From Methylobacterium sp. C25 (GTDB lineage: Bacteria > Pseudomonadota > Alphaproteobacteria > Rhizobiales > Beijerinckiaceae): a stretch of DNA of 64,000 nucleotides. Positions 33,379 to 41,952 of the stretch are shown in pieces. The notes below the pieces were generated by a model that was not told where the DNA came from, ran no database searches, and saw only the letters and a program-made list of their open reading frames with translations. Every line of letters starts with the position of its first letter. Position 1 is the stretch's first letter. The stretch covers positions 36,617 to 100,616 of the forward strand of contig NZ_JAAUVI010000015.1 of assembly GCF_021352225.1 (NCBI RefSeq). The letters are read 5' to 3'. A program made the translations under genes and the position numbers.

Positions 33379-34236
33379 ATGGCCGAGAATGGGACTCCTC
33401 TCTTCCCCGAGCAGCAGCAACGCATGCCCGGCTCGACCGCAGCGATGCGGCCGCAGCCCGATCATGGCGAGACCAGCTACCGGGGATCGGGTCGCCTGGA
33501 GGGAAAGAAGGCCATCATCACCGGCGCCGACTCCGGTATCGGACGCGCAGTCGCCATCGCCTTCGCCCGGGAAGGCGCGGACGTTCTCGTCTCCTATCTC
33601 GACGAAGAGGACGATGCTCAGGCAACACGCCGTCTGATCGAGGAGGTGGGGCGCACGGCGGTGCTGGTGCCCGGCGATATCAAGAGCGCTGCGCATTGTC
33701 GCGCTATTGTCGAGACGGCTGTCGGCGCATTCGGTCGGGTCGACGTGCTCGTCAACAATGCTGCACATCAGGCAACGTTCTCAAGCCCGGAAGAGATCAG
33801 CGACGAGGAGTGGGAAGTCACCTTCGCGACGAATATCCACGCGATGTTCTACCTGACGAAGGCCGCTCTCCCGCACATGCGCGAGGGCGCGTCGATCATC
33901 AACACCACGTCGATCAACGCCGACCAGCCGAGTCCGCAGCTCCTTGCCTACGCAACCACGAAGGGCGCGATCCACAACTACACCGCAGGTCTTGCCCAGA
34001 TCCTAGCCAACAGAGGCATCCGGGTGAACTGTGTCGCTCCTGGACCAATCTGGACGCCATTGATCCCGTCGACCATGCCGCCCGAGAAAGTTCAGAACTT
34101 CGGTGGAAATACGCCTATGGGCCGGGCCGGACAGCCGCGGGAGCTGGCGGCCGCCTACGTCATGCTGGCCTCCGATGAGGCAAGCTATACCTCCGGCGCG
34201 ACGATCGCCGTCACCGGTGGACGACCCTTCATTTGA
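33379..34236 (+). CDS. SDR-family oxidoreductase (YghA-like)
   Basis: 285 residues. It has the N-terminal extension typical of the YghA/GsiB-associated group (PLFPEQQQRMPGSTAAMRP, then GSGRLEGKKAIITG), TGADSGIG for the cofactor, NNAAHQ, Ser in TTSINA and the catalytic YATTK. Ends SGATIAVTGGRPFI. Such SDRs reduce small aldehydes and ketones and are often stress-induced. The ATG at 33379 fits the family; its stop overlaps the TTG of the DUF3429 gene, so they are probably coupled. Confidence 0.9.
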   Translation: MAENGTPLFPEQQQRMPGSTAAMRPQPDHGETSYRGSGRLEGKKAIITGADSGIGRAVAIAFAREGADVLVSYLDEEDDAQATRRLIEEVGRTAVLVPGDIKSAAHCRAIVETAVGAFGRVDVLVNNAAHQATFSSPEEISDEEWEVTFATNIHAMFYLTKAALPHMREGASIINTTSINADQPSPQLLAYATTKGAIHNYTAGLAQILANRGIRVNCVAPGPIWTPLIPSTMPPEKVQNFGGNTPMGRAGQPRELAAAYVMLASDEASYTSGATIAVTGGRPFI

Positions 34237-34733
34237 CCGCGACGAAGAAGCCCGACGGACGCACGATCACGGCGCGTGAACCTCGGGCGGTCCCCTGGCT
34301 GAGCGTCGTGCTGGGCTTCGGGCCGATGGTGCCCTTCGTCGGCGGAGCCATTCTCGCCTGGTGGTGTGTGGGCGAGATCCGTGAAGGCTTCATCATGCTG
34401 ACGACCCTGTGGGGCGGGGCCATTCTGGTCTTCTTGTCCGGCGTGCGCCGAGGCGTCAGCTTCCGGACCGAGGGCGGTCCGCGGCCGGCTCAGCTCTCTA
34501 CGATGTTCGGCCTGTTCAGCCTCGGCTTCCTGGCGCTTGCAGCGGCCGTTCGCAACGAGCCCAGCACGGCGTTGGCTCTCTTGATCCTAGGCTACGGCGG
34601 TATTGCGATACTCGATCCGATAGCTGCTCGACGCGGCGAGGCCCCGCTGCATTTCGCACGCTTGCGCCCGCTTCAGATGCCAGTCGCCATCCTTGGGCTT
34701 GGCGCATTGTTGGTGCTGACATTTCGCGGCTGA
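34233..34733 (+). CDS. DUF3429-family membrane protein
   Basis: 166 residues with about five membrane helices: VPWLSVVLGFGPMVPFVGGAILAWW, FIMLTTLWGGAILVFLSGVRRG, LFSLGFLALAAAV, ALLILGYGGIAILDPI and MPVAILGLGALLVLTF. FLSGVRRG is the DUF3429 signature. Function unknown. The start is TTG overlapping the SDR's TGA stop (TTGA); a 20-residue basic N terminus follows. Confidence 0.8.
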   Translation: MTATKKPDGRTITAREPRAVPWLSVVLGFGPMVPFVGGAILAWWCVGEIREGFIMLTTLWGGAILVFLSGVRRGVSFRTEGGPRPAQLSTMFGLFSLGFLALAAAVRNEPSTALALLILGYGGIAILDPIAARRGEAPLHFARLRPLQMPVAILGLGALLVLTFRG

Positions 34734-34810
34734 CTGCACACGCTTGCCCCGCAAAAATCGATCAACTCTCGTTGGAGGACGGACGTGCGCTTTCAGAAAC
34801 CGCCCGCCCG

Positions 34811-34951
34811 AGCGCCACGGTCAGCAACTTCGGCACGCAGAGAGGTCGCGCCGGCCGCTTCGCGGTCGGCGGCCTGATCGGCTACGATTTCGGGAAATTC
34901 ACGGTGTAGGCCATCGTGGCGACCGACGTCGTCTCGACGGTGACCTACGCT
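34811..34951 (+). pseudogene. remnant of a transporter/porin of the phenol-MetA type
   Basis: The frame ending at 34909 reads SATVSNFGTQRGRAGRFAVG, GLIGYDFGKFTV, then TAG, and after the stop continues AIVATDVVSTVTYA. GGLIGYDFG followed by a short beta segment with T-x-DV resembles the end of SphA/MetA-pathway outer-membrane transporters. A stop interrupts it and there is no start, so it is at most debris. The rest of the gap 34734-35440 shows only the operator pair at 35081-35116. Confidence 0.35.
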
Positions 34952-35080
34952 CAGCCCATCACAGGGATCTCGGCAGATCGCTCCTGCTCATCGCCGTTTT
35001 CCAACAGCGAACCGACAGCAGCCTCAGAGGCGGTTTGGTGGGCATCGAGCGAGCCGCAGTGTGGTAGCGCACTCGACGAG

Positions 35081-35116
35081 AATGAATGTTCATTGCTATG
35101 AGAACGAACGTTCATT
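35081..35116. promoter_or_regulatory. paired palindromic operators
   Basis: AATGAA-TG-TTCATT (35081-35094) is a perfect inverted repeat. AACGAACGTTCATT (35103-35116) is the same palindrome with one changed arm. Their centres are 22 bp apart, two helical turns, so two dimers would bind on one face. A TetR gene lies about 325 bases downstream and is the likely source of the ligand; what the operator controlled is unclear because no intact gene starts nearby. Confidence 0.5.
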
Positions 35117-35440
35117 CTGGTATTCTGACTCGGGTGACCGCGTGGGAAATTCATTCGACGGTAGCTGGACCAACCCTGGTGCTGGACCTGCGGCGGCTCA
35201 ATCCGATCTCGTCACCACGTTGAAGGCCGTCGGGGCTGTTTGCACGCCCATCAACCTGTCGCTTTCGGCCGCTGTGGTTGTGGGATGGCTATCGATCCTG
35301 GCCTGGACGGGGGCAGGCCCGCATAGCTGGCAGGCCCGCTCCTGCGCCGAGTTCGGCTCGGATCGCCCGGCTTGCGGTATGATGTCCGCGAAGGACCAGA
35401 ACCGTCTTCCCAGTCACGGCCCCGGCGGCAAGGGCGCGTG

Positions 35441-36079
35441 ATGGGAGAGGCAGCGCGCAGTGCGGCGGACGCGCGCGACGGCCAGACAGCTCGCCGCGAA
35501 CACATCCTCGATGCTGCCGAGACCTGTTTCGTCCGCAACGGGTTTCACAGGACCACGATGCTGGATCTTGCGAAAGCCGCGAGCATGAGCGCCGGCAACT
35601 TCTATCGCTACTTCCCATCGAAGGAGGCCATCGTCGTCGGCCTGGCGGACCGTGATCGCGAACGTGGGATCGCGATCCTGGGCGAGCTGGAAAAAACCAA
35701 TGATCGCAGAGGAGCCTTTCAAGGCCTGCTGGCCCAGTACTTCTCGTCGATGACGCGGGAGGCGGCCATATTGCGCCTCGAGATCTGGGCGGAGACCACG
35801 CGGAATCCGGTCATTGCGGAGATGCACAAGCGCTCGGAGGCAGAAGCCCGGATCTGGTTCGTGGATGCTCTGACAGCCCTGGCTTCGTCGCCCGACTGCG
35901 AGCCTGAGGCGCTTTACGCGGCGGTATCGAGCTTCATGAAGGGCATCGTCGTGGAGCGTGCATTGGCGGCGGCCTACGACCCGTCCCCTGCCATCGCCCG
36001 ACTCCTCGCTCTGATCGATGCCGGCTTGGCCGGAACCTCGGACGGCATCTGCGGTGCATCAGACCGAACCATGTCCTGA
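35441..36079 (+). CDS. TetR-family transcriptional regulator
   Basis: 212 residues. HTH: REHILDAAETCFVRNGFHRTTMLDLAKAA, then SMSAGNFYRYFPSKEAIVVGL, the TetR_N signature. The C-terminal domain is helical, with AILRLEIWAETTRNPVIAEMHKRSEAEAR. Regulators of this kind usually control an adjacent efflux system, but only a gene remnant and the DUF2147 gene are nearby. The ATG at 35441 precedes the family's normal N terminus. Binding to the palindromes at 35081-35116 is an inference. Confidence 0.88.
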   Translation: MGEAARSAADARDGQTARREHILDAAETCFVRNGFHRTTMLDLAKAASMSAGNFYRYFPSKEAIVVGLADRDRERGIAILGELEKTNDRRGAFQGLLAQYFSSMTREAAILRLEIWAETTRNPVIAEMHKRSEAEARIWFVDALTALASSPDCEPEALYAAVSSFMKGIVVERALAAAYDPSPAIARLLALIDAGLAGTSDGICGASDRTMS

Positions 36080-36121
36080 AGCGGAAGGGTGTCCTTCCGA
36101 TCGCGAATCCGCGGAGACCGC

Positions 36122-36706
36122 ATGACCCTGATCACCTCTCGTTTTGCCACGGCGACGTTGGCGGCGATCGCCGCCTATGGCTGCACGTGCGTGGAGCCTG
36201 CGCGTGCTGCCGAGCCGTTCGGGACGTGGCTGACCGAAGATGGACGCGCTCGCGTGAGGACGGAGCCCTGCGGATCGGAGAACAGCCGGCTCTGCGGCTT
36301 CATCGTATGGGGCAGCAAGCCTCTCGACGAGACCGGCCAGCCCAAGGTCGACAAATTCAATCCGGACCCGAAGAAGCAGGCACGGCCGCAACTCGGCCAT
36401 CAGATGCTGCTCGGTCTCGCCTTGAACGAGGACCGACACTTCGAAGGCAAGATCTACAACGCCGACAACGGCAAATCCTACGACGTCACGGTCTGGAGCG
36501 AGCAACCGTCGACCCTGACGGTGAAGGGCTGCATGCTGGTCTTCTGTGCCTCGCAGAAATGGAAGCGCGTCGCGGACATCGCACCCGGTCAACTTCGGGG
36601 AGCCACGGATGCTTCGGATGGCCCGAAGTCGGATCCTGAGTGGGCACCGAAGTCGGGATCCCAAAAAAATGTGACGAAGGGGCAGTCCGCCACTTTACCA
36701 CACTGA
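36122..36706 (+). CDS. secreted DUF2147-family protein
   Basis: 194 residues. The signal peptide runs to about residue 29 (…EPARA-AEPFGTW). DUF2147 follows: PFGTWLTEDGRARVRTEPC, LCGFIVWGSKPLDETGQPKVD, EGKIYNADNGKSYDVTVW and KGCMLVFCASQKWKRV. The family is periplasmic and of unknown function. The last 10 or so residues (N-V-T-K-G-Q-S-A-T-L-P-H) are read from tRNA-like sequence, so the natural C terminus may have been altered by an insertion event. Confidence 0.88.
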   Translation: MTLITSRFATATLAAIAAYGCTCVEPARAAEPFGTWLTEDGRARVRTEPCGSENSRLCGFIVWGSKPLDETGQPKVDKFNPDPKKQARPQLGHQMLLGLALNEDRHFEGKIYNADNGKSYDVTVWSEQPSTLTVKGCMLVFCASQKWKRVADIAPGQLRGATDASDGPKSDPEWAPKSGSQKNVTKGQSATLPH

Positions 36707-36710
36707 GCTC
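36679..36710 (-). pseudogene. possible tRNA-Asn-like relic
   Basis: On the minus strand GAGCTCAGTGTGGTAAAGTG, then GCGGACTGCCCC, resembles the D-arm and 5' anticodon arm of tRNA-Asn (AGCTCAGTCGGTAGAACGGCGGACTG). No intact anticodon loop, T-arm or acceptor stem follows. It overlaps the end of the DUF2147 gene and lies about 115 bases from an integrase gene, so it may be part of an old attachment site. Confidence 0.35.
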
Positions 36711-36791
36711 TCGATCGAACGACCGCTTTTGAGCATTCGACGAGCCGAGTTCCTGACGAGTTTTTGCGCGATCCCGCTGTCAGTGTTTGAG

Positions 36792-36818
36792 GGCTCCTCG
36801 ATCAGGCGTCGAGGAGCC
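36792..36818 (-). terminator. strong hairpin after the integrase gene
   Basis: GGCTCCTCGA and TCGAGGAGCC form a perfect 10-bp stem with a 7-base loop, 5 bases past the integrase stop. There is no clear T-run, so termination is uncertain. Confidence 0.45.
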
Positions 36819-36823
36819 TCACA

Positions 36824-37456
36824 TCAAATCTCGGTCGCCTCGGCCAAGGTGAGAGCATCTTCGACGTCAACACCGAGGTAGCGCACTGTGCTCTCAATCT
36901 TGGTGTGGCCAAGGAGGATTTGCACGGCGCGCAGGTTGCCGGTCCGCTTGTAGATCAGCGACGCCTTCGTGCGCCGCAGCGAGTGCGTGCCGTAGTCCTC
37001 ACGTCGCAGGCCGATGCCCGTCACCCACTCGTCGACCAAGCGGGCGTACTGCCGTGTGCTGATGTGGTCCGTGCGATCGATCCGGCTTGGGAACGCGTAG
37101 TCGTCGAGTGCGCCGCCTCGGCATTCCAGCCAAGTCAGGACGCTGGTGCGGGCCGGCTCGAGGATTTCGAATTGTACGGGTTGGCCAGTCTTGCGCTGGA
37201 TGACGATGGCGCGTGCGCGGACGCGACCGCCGCTCACGACATCGCCGATCCTGAGTTTGACGAGATCGCAGCCTCGGAGCTTGCTGTCGATCGCCAGATC
37301 GAACATTGCACGATCCCGTACGCGTTGTTCGCGATCGAGCCAGAAGCGGATCGCCCAGACCTGCTGCGGTTTTAGAGCACGCTTGGCGCCGAGCTTGCGG
37401 CCCGCGTTCCATGCTCGGCGATCTTTGAAGACTGGATCATTTTCGGAATGTCCCAT
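36824..37456 (-). CDS. tyrosine recombinase (phage-type integrase), catalytic domain only
   Basis: 210 residues. The full catalytic set is visible: Arg61 (SKLRGCDLVKL), Lys near 89 (RKTGQPV), HSLRR with His158 and Arg161, GHTK with His184 and Tyr193 (TVRYLGV). It lacks the N-terminal arm-binding and core-binding domains of full-length integrases, so it is a compact type found widely in alphaproteobacteria. It would cut and rejoin specific DNA sites. A tRNA-like relic and a strong hairpin lie just past its end. Confidence 0.88.
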   Translation of the reverse strand: MGHSENDPVFKDRRAWNAGRKLGAKRALKPQQVWAIRFWLDREQRVRDRAMFDLAIDSKLRGCDLVKLRIGDVVSGGRVRARAIVIQRKTGQPVQFEILEPARTSVLTWLECRGGALDDYAFPSRIDRTDHISTRQYARLVDEWVTGIGLRREDYGTHSLRRTKASLIYKRTGNLRAVQILLGHTKIESTVRYLGVDVEDALTLAEATEI

Positions 37457-37519
37457 CGTCGTTCTCCCAACCGGCCCGCGCCGGCAGCGAGATGAAAAAC
37501 GATGGCAGCGCGTTCAAAG

Positions 37520-37563
37520 CGGCGGATGGCCGAAAGTTGACCGGCAGCTTTCGGGTTTCCAGA
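37520..37563. repeat. interspersed palindromic repeat, copy E (partial, diverged)
   Basis: GCGGCGGATGGCCGAAAGTT, then GACCGGCAGCTTTCGGGTTT, keeps the core pattern of the element at 23068 and 58730 (GCGGCCGAC…GGCCGAGAGC-GAC…GCCGCTTTCGGG) with many changes. It sits between the integrase and the aldehyde oxidoreductase operon; the rest of 37457-37655 holds no gene. Confidence 0.4.
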
Positions 37564-37655
37564 CTTCAGAGTGGGTATCTCGGCGCGGGCTGCTCTCAAC
37601 CCAACCTCGTCAATTATGCTCGCATTGCTGCGAGCCCTTGAGAAAGGGTCGGGGC

Positions 37656-39971
37656 CTACAGCAGCTTGTCGAGTGTGATAGGCAACTCCCGTACGCGCTT
37701 GCCAGTCGCGTTAAACACGGCGTTGGCGACAGCGGCCGCCACCCCGGTGATGCCGATCTCGCCGATGCCGCGCGCGCCGAGGGGAGAGCGCGGATCGGGG
37801 ATGCCCGTCCAGATCACCTCGATCTCCGGCACATCGAGATGGACCGGGATGTGATAGTCGGCCAGCGACGGGTTCATGATGCGGCCGTTGCGCTCGTCGA
37901 ACAACGTTTCTTCGGTCAGTGCCAGGCCAAGCCCCATGATCATCCCGCCCTTGAACTGACTGGTGGCTGTCTGAGGGTTGAGGATGGTGCCGCAATCGAA
38001 GGAGCCGAGCAGCCGGTCGACCCGGATCTCCGCGGTCACGTCGCTGACGCGCAGCTCGCAGAAGACCGCGGAGGTGCTGTGCATGGCGTATTTCAGCATC
38101 TCCAGCGGCGGCTTCCCCGTCGCCGTCACCGAGATCTCGTCTCGCCCGGCCCGGGCCAGGATCGAGCTATAGGCCTCATGCCGCCTAGCATCCTCGATCG
38201 AGCCGACGCCTCCGTCGACGAGACGCACCTCCCCTGCCCGCAGGCCGGCGATCGGGCTGTCGTTGCCGGCGAGGCGCACCAGTTCGCCGACGAGCTTCTC
38301 GGCCGCCGCAATGATCGCACCCGCGACCGAAGCCGTCTGGGACGAGCCGCCGGCCATCGGGGCGGCGGGAAGCGCAGAGTCGCCGAGTTCGAAGGTGACC
38401 TCCGAGACGGACAGGCCGAGACGGTCTGCGGCATGCTGCGTCTGAACGGTCGAGGTGCCCATGCCCATCTCCTGGGCCGAACAGGCGACGACTGCAGAGC
38501 CGTCGCGGCGCAGGGTGATGCGGGCGGAGGCTCCCGGCATGCGTGCATAGGGGAAGCTGCCCGTGGCGCAGCCCATGCCGATCCGCCACTCGCCGTCGCG
38601 TCGCGCACCCGGCTCCGGTACCCGCCGTTCCCAGCCGAAGCGCTTGGCTCCGTCCGTGAAGGCTTGGCGCCGGGCGTGCTGCGAGAACGGCGCGCCCGAG
38701 ATCGGATGCCGTTCCGGCTCGTTGCGAAGCCTGAGCTCGATCGGGTCGATGCCCATGCTGTGGGCCAGTTCGTCGACCGCGCTTTCCAGCGCGAAGCTGC
38801 CGATCGCCTCGCCCGGCGCGCGCATGAAGGTGTTCGGGACGACGTCGAGGTCGACATGGTGCTGCAGGATCTCGAAGCTCTTCGCGCGGTAGAGCGCGCG
38901 TGATCCGAGCGTGTAGGCCTCCGGACAAGCGCCGTAGGTCGGCATCACCGAATGGCCGCCATGGATGAGCGCCGTGAAACGGCCGTCCGCATCGGCGCCG
39001 ATGGCGACGCGCTGCTCCGTCGGCGAGCGACCGCCGATGATGCGGTAGACGCTCTCCCGGCTGAGCACGAGCCGCAAGGGGCGCCCGACGATACGCGCGG
39101 CCGCGATCGCGAGGATCTGGTGATCCCACAGGCCCTTGCCGCCGAACCCGCCGCCGACGAAGGGCGAGAGCACGCGGATCCGATCCTTCTTGAGCCCGAA
39201 GATCTTGGCGAGAACCGCGGCGCTCGGCGCGATCATCTGCGTCGCATCGTGCACGGTCAGTGCATCCTCGCCCTCCCAGAACACCGTCAGAGCGTGGAGT
39301 TCGATCGCGTTGTGGTTCTGCCAAGGCGTCCGATAGAGGTTGTCGACGCAATAAGCCGCCTGAGCCAGCTCGCGCTCCGCCTTGCCGACCGAGACGTGGT
39401 TCCGCTCGATCAGGAGCGAGTCCAGTGTCCGCGACTTGGCCTTCGCCTCCTCGAACCGCGTTGCCGGTTCGGCGCGCGCATAGCTGATTGCGAGAAGCGA
39501 CGCGGCGTGGTCGGCCTGTTCCTGGCTCTCGGCGACGACCACGGCCACGACCTGCCCGTTGTAGCGGATCTCGGCATCCTGGAGGATCGGCAGGTCGCTG
39601 TTCCCGACGGCCGAGAAGTCGCTCATCGAGATCAGGGCCGGGCTCTCGATCCGCGGCATGGTGCGGTGGGTCAGCACCAGGATCACGCCGGGCGCGCCCT
39701 CCGCCGCGCTGGCGTCCAGCTGCGTGATCCGTCCGCGGGCGATCGGGCTATGGACCAAAGTGGCGTAGGACAGCCGCTCTGCCGCCACCTCCGCCGCGAA
39801 CCGTGCCCGGCCGGCGACTTTCAGGGGGCCGTCGAGGCGTGAGGCCTGCCGTCCGATGGCGGCGCGGCGTTCGATCAGGGGATCGGGCGTGCCGCCCGGC
39901 AGCCACTGGGACGGCATCCATCCGAGCACCGTCCGGACCGAGCCGACGATGGCGTTCTGAACCTTGCTCAT
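37656..39971 (-). CDS. aldehyde/xanthine oxidoreductase, molybdenum-binding subunit
   Basis: 771 residues, the large subunit of a PaoABC-type enzyme that oxidises aldehydes at a molybdenum cofactor. An Ald_Xan_dh_C domain starts around 40 (ASRLDGPLKVAGRARFAAE). The cofactor-binding domain has SPFVGGGFGGKG, FMRAPGEAIGSFALESAVDE and AQEMGMGTSTVQTQHAAD. The catalytic Glu lies in ARGIGEIG near residue 740. The ATG overlaps the FAD-subunit stop by four bases. It is the last gene of the three-gene leftward operon. No Tat signal is seen. Confidence 0.93.
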   Translation of the reverse strand: MSKVQNAIVGSVRTVLGWMPSQWLPGGTPDPLIERRAAIGRQASRLDGPLKVAGRARFAAEVAAERLSYATLVHSPIARGRITQLDASAAEGAPGVILVLTHRTMPRIESPALISMSDFSAVGNSDLPILQDAEIRYNGQVVAVVVAESQEQADHAASLLAISYARAEPATRFEEAKAKSRTLDSLLIERNHVSVGKAERELAQAAYCVDNLYRTPWQNHNAIELHALTVFWEGEDALTVHDATQMIAPSAAVLAKIFGLKKDRIRVLSPFVGGGFGGKGLWDHQILAIAAARIVGRPLRLVLSRESVYRIIGGRSPTEQRVAIGADADGRFTALIHGGHSVMPTYGACPEAYTLGSRALYRAKSFEILQHHVDLDVVPNTFMRAPGEAIGSFALESAVDELAHSMGIDPIELRLRNEPERHPISGAPFSQHARRQAFTDGAKRFGWERRVPEPGARRDGEWRIGMGCATGSFPYARMPGASARITLRRDGSAVVACSAQEMGMGTSTVQTQHAADRLGLSVSEVTFELGDSALPAAPMAGGSSQTASVAGAIIAAAEKLVGELVRLAGNDSPIAGLRAGEVRLVDGGVGSIEDARRHEAYSSILARAGRDEISVTATGKPPLEMLKYAMHSTSAVFCELRVSDVTAEIRVDRLLGSFDCGTILNPQTATSQFKGGMIMGLGLALTEETLFDERNGRIMNPSLADYHIPVHLDVPEIEVIWTGIPDPRSPLGARGIGEIGITGVAAAVANAVFNATGKRVRELPITLDKLL

Positions 39972-40948
39972 CGATCGTCTCCCGTGAGGTCCGTGAGAAC
40001 GGCACTGAGCGTGCGCTTGGCCAGTTCGATCTTGAAGGCGTTGCCGGCGAGCGGGGCGGCGTCGGCGAGTTCCAGAGCCGCTGCAGCCATGAATGCCTCC
40101 GCGCTTGGGACGGCGCCGCGCAGGGCGGCTTCGGCCCGATGGGCGCGCCAGGGCTTGGGAGCGACGCCTCCGAAGGCGATGCGGGCCTCGTCGATCCGGC
40201 CTTCGCGGAGCGTGAGCCCAGAGGCGACCGAGACGAGGGCGAAGGCGTAGCTCGCGCGGTCACGCACCTTCCGGTAGCCGGACCGGGCCGCGAAAGGTGA
40301 GGCCGGGATCTCGATGGTCTCGATGACCTCGCCCAGTTCGAGCACGGTCTCGAGGTCGGGCCGGTCTCCAGGCAGGCGATGGAAATCCACCAGGGGCACC
40401 GTGCGCTCGCCGGCCGGACCTGCGATGCGGACGCTCGCATCGAGAGCCGCCAGGGCCACGCACATGTCGGAGGGATGTGTCGCCGTGCAGGCCGAGGAGG
40501 CGCCGAGGATGGCGTGGTAGCGGTCGAAGCCGCCCGCGGCGTCGCATCCGGTGCCGGGCTCTCGCTTGTTGCAGCGGGAGCCGGCGACGTCGGCGAAGTA
40601 AAGGCACCGTGTCCGCTGCATGAGATTGCCGCCGACAGTCGCCATGTTGCGCACCTGGGCCGAGGCGCCTGCCAGGATGGCACGCGACAGCATCGGATAG
40701 CGGGTGCGGACGAGCGGATGGGCCGCGACTGTGCTGTTTCGCGCGGCAGCCCCAATTAGGAGGCCACCCGAACCGGTCTCTTCAATCGCCGCCGACAAGG
40801 CGGTGACGTCGGTCAGCCGGGAGGGCTGCTCCACGCCCTTGCGCATGAGGTCGACGAGGTTGGTGCCCCCGCCGAGCAGACGGCTGGTTTCGGCCATCTG
40901 GACCGCCTCGCTCAAGGACGAGGCGCGCTGATACGAGACGGGATTCAT
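39968..40948 (-). CDS. aldehyde oxidoreductase, FAD-binding subunit
   Basis: 326 residues. FAD is bound by SRLLGGGTNLVDLMRKGVEQP and GAAARNSTVAAHPLV. Between them and the C-terminal domain is the insertion that carries an extra [4Fe-4S] cluster in PaoB: cysteines in RTRCLYFAD, GSRCNKREPGTGCDAAGG and SACTATHPSD. Presence of this insert places the operon with the periplasmic/cytosolic PaoABC group rather than plain xanthine dehydrogenases. Four-base overlaps on both sides. Confidence 0.92.
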   Translation of the reverse strand: MNPVSYQRASSLSEAVQMAETSRLLGGGTNLVDLMRKGVEQPSRLTDVTALSAAIEETGSGGLLIGAAARNSTVAAHPLVRTRYPMLSRAILAGASAQVRNMATVGGNLMQRTRCLYFADVAGSRCNKREPGTGCDAAGGFDRYHAILGASSACTATHPSDMCVALAALDASVRIAGPAGERTVPLVDFHRLPGDRPDLETVLELGEVIETIEIPASPFAARSGYRKVRDRASYAFALVSVASGLTLREGRIDEARIAFGGVAPKPWRAHRAEAALRGAVPSAEAFMAAAALELADAAPLAGNAFKIELAKRTLSAVLTDLTGDDR

Positions 40949-41451
40949 GCGGCCTTCTCCGTCGCAACCTGGAAGATCGCGTCGACGATGCCGTTATGCG
41001 CGCCGCATCGGCAGAGGTTGCCGCTCATCCGCTCGCGGATCTCCTCGCGCGAGACGGAAACGTGCTCCTGGGCGAGGTCGGCCGTTACGTAGCTCGGAAC
41101 ACCTTCCGCCAACTCGCGCAGCATCGCCGATGCCGCGCAGATCTGGCCGGGCGTACAGTACCCGCACTGGAATCCGTCGTGCTCGATGAAGGCGCTCTGG
41201 AGCGGATGCAGCCCATCTCCCTCGGACAGGCCCTCGATGGTCGTGACCTCGCGCCCGTCGGCCTGCACTGCGAGGGTGAGGCAGGACAGCACCCGCTGGC
41301 CGTCCAGCAGCACCGTGCAGGCGCCGCAGGCTCCCTGGTTGCAGCCGACCTTGGTGCCGGTCAGATGCAGCCCTTCTCTCAGATGATCGAGCAGGGAAAC
41401 GCGTGCATCGTCGGGCGAGGCGACCTCAGTCCCGTTGACCCTGATGGTCAT
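40945..41451 (-). CDS. aldehyde oxidoreductase, 2Fe-2S subunit
   Basis: 168 residues. The N-terminal plant-ferredoxin-like cluster uses CNQGACGACTVLLDGQRVLSC; the C-terminal four-helix cluster uses CGYCTPGQI and NLCRCGAH. It passes electrons from the molybdenum site to FAD. There is no Tat leader, unlike E. coli PaoA, so the complex is probably cytoplasmic. First gene of the operon; a MarR gene ends 70 bases upstream in the same direction and may control it. Confidence 0.94.
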   Translation of the reverse strand: MTIRVNGTEVASPDDARVSLLDHLREGLHLTGTKVGCNQGACGACTVLLDGQRVLSCLTLAVQADGREVTTIEGLSEGDGLHPLQSAFIEHDGFQCGYCTPGQICAASAMLRELAEGVPSYVTADLAQEHVSVSREEIRERMSGNLCRCGAHNGIVDAIFQVATEKAA

Positions 41452-41520
41452 CGTACGTCCTCCGCGTGCTGAGCCCGGCGAAGCAGGCGCGACCAGCAGA
41501 TATGACGAACTTCGGATTAT

Positions 41521-41952
41521 TCAATCTTCGTCGTATGCAATTTTCGTCACCATGCCGATGAAGGCGTCGCGCTCGGCCGGTGCGAGCCGTTCGAGCATCA
41601 TCCGGTTGAGCGAGTTGTAGGCCTCAACGTGCGAGCGTGCCCGTTTGGCTCCATCCTCGGACAAGCGCAGCGCTACGGCGCGACGATCGCCCTCGATACG
41701 GTGCCTCTCCAGCATCCCGCTCTTCGCTAGGCGATCGGTCGCCGATGAGATGGTGGTTACGGGCAGCCCGAGAAACCGCGCGATGTCGGTCGGCCCGCTA
41801 TCGGGGTGCCGTAGGACGAAGAGGAGGGTCTGAACGTCGAGCTCGTTCAGCGGCTTGTCCGAGGTTCCCGCGCCGGCGAGCTTGTAGCGCCGCACGAAGG
41901 CCTCGAACGCGGCACCGAGGGTGGCGATCTGGTCGGCGGTCGGCTTCGTCAT
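41521..41952 (-). CDS. MarR-family transcriptional regulator
   Basis: 143 residues. The winged helix lies in SGPTDIARFLGLPVTTISSATDRLAKSGMLERHRIEGDRRAVALRLSEDG, with the DRR wing typical of MarR. Flanking helices make the dimer interface. ATG 41952 is preferred; an in-frame ATG at 42012 would add 20 codons with poor third-position GC. It lies upstream of and parallel to the aldehyde oxidoreductase operon, so it may regulate that operon or itself in response to phenolic or aldehyde ligands. Confidence 0.88.
   Translation of the reverse strand: MTKPTADQIATLGAAFEAFVRRYKLAGAGTSDKPLNELDVQTLLFVLRHPDSGPTDIARFLGLPVTTISSATDRLAKSGMLERHRIEGDRRAVALRLSEDGAKRARSHVEAYNSLNRMMLERLAPAERDAFIGMVTKIAYDED

Noticed and set aside
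36679..36710. Calling a functional tRNA here
   Set aside because: Only the D-arm and half the anticodon arm resemble tRNA-Asn; the T-arm and acceptor pairing are absent.
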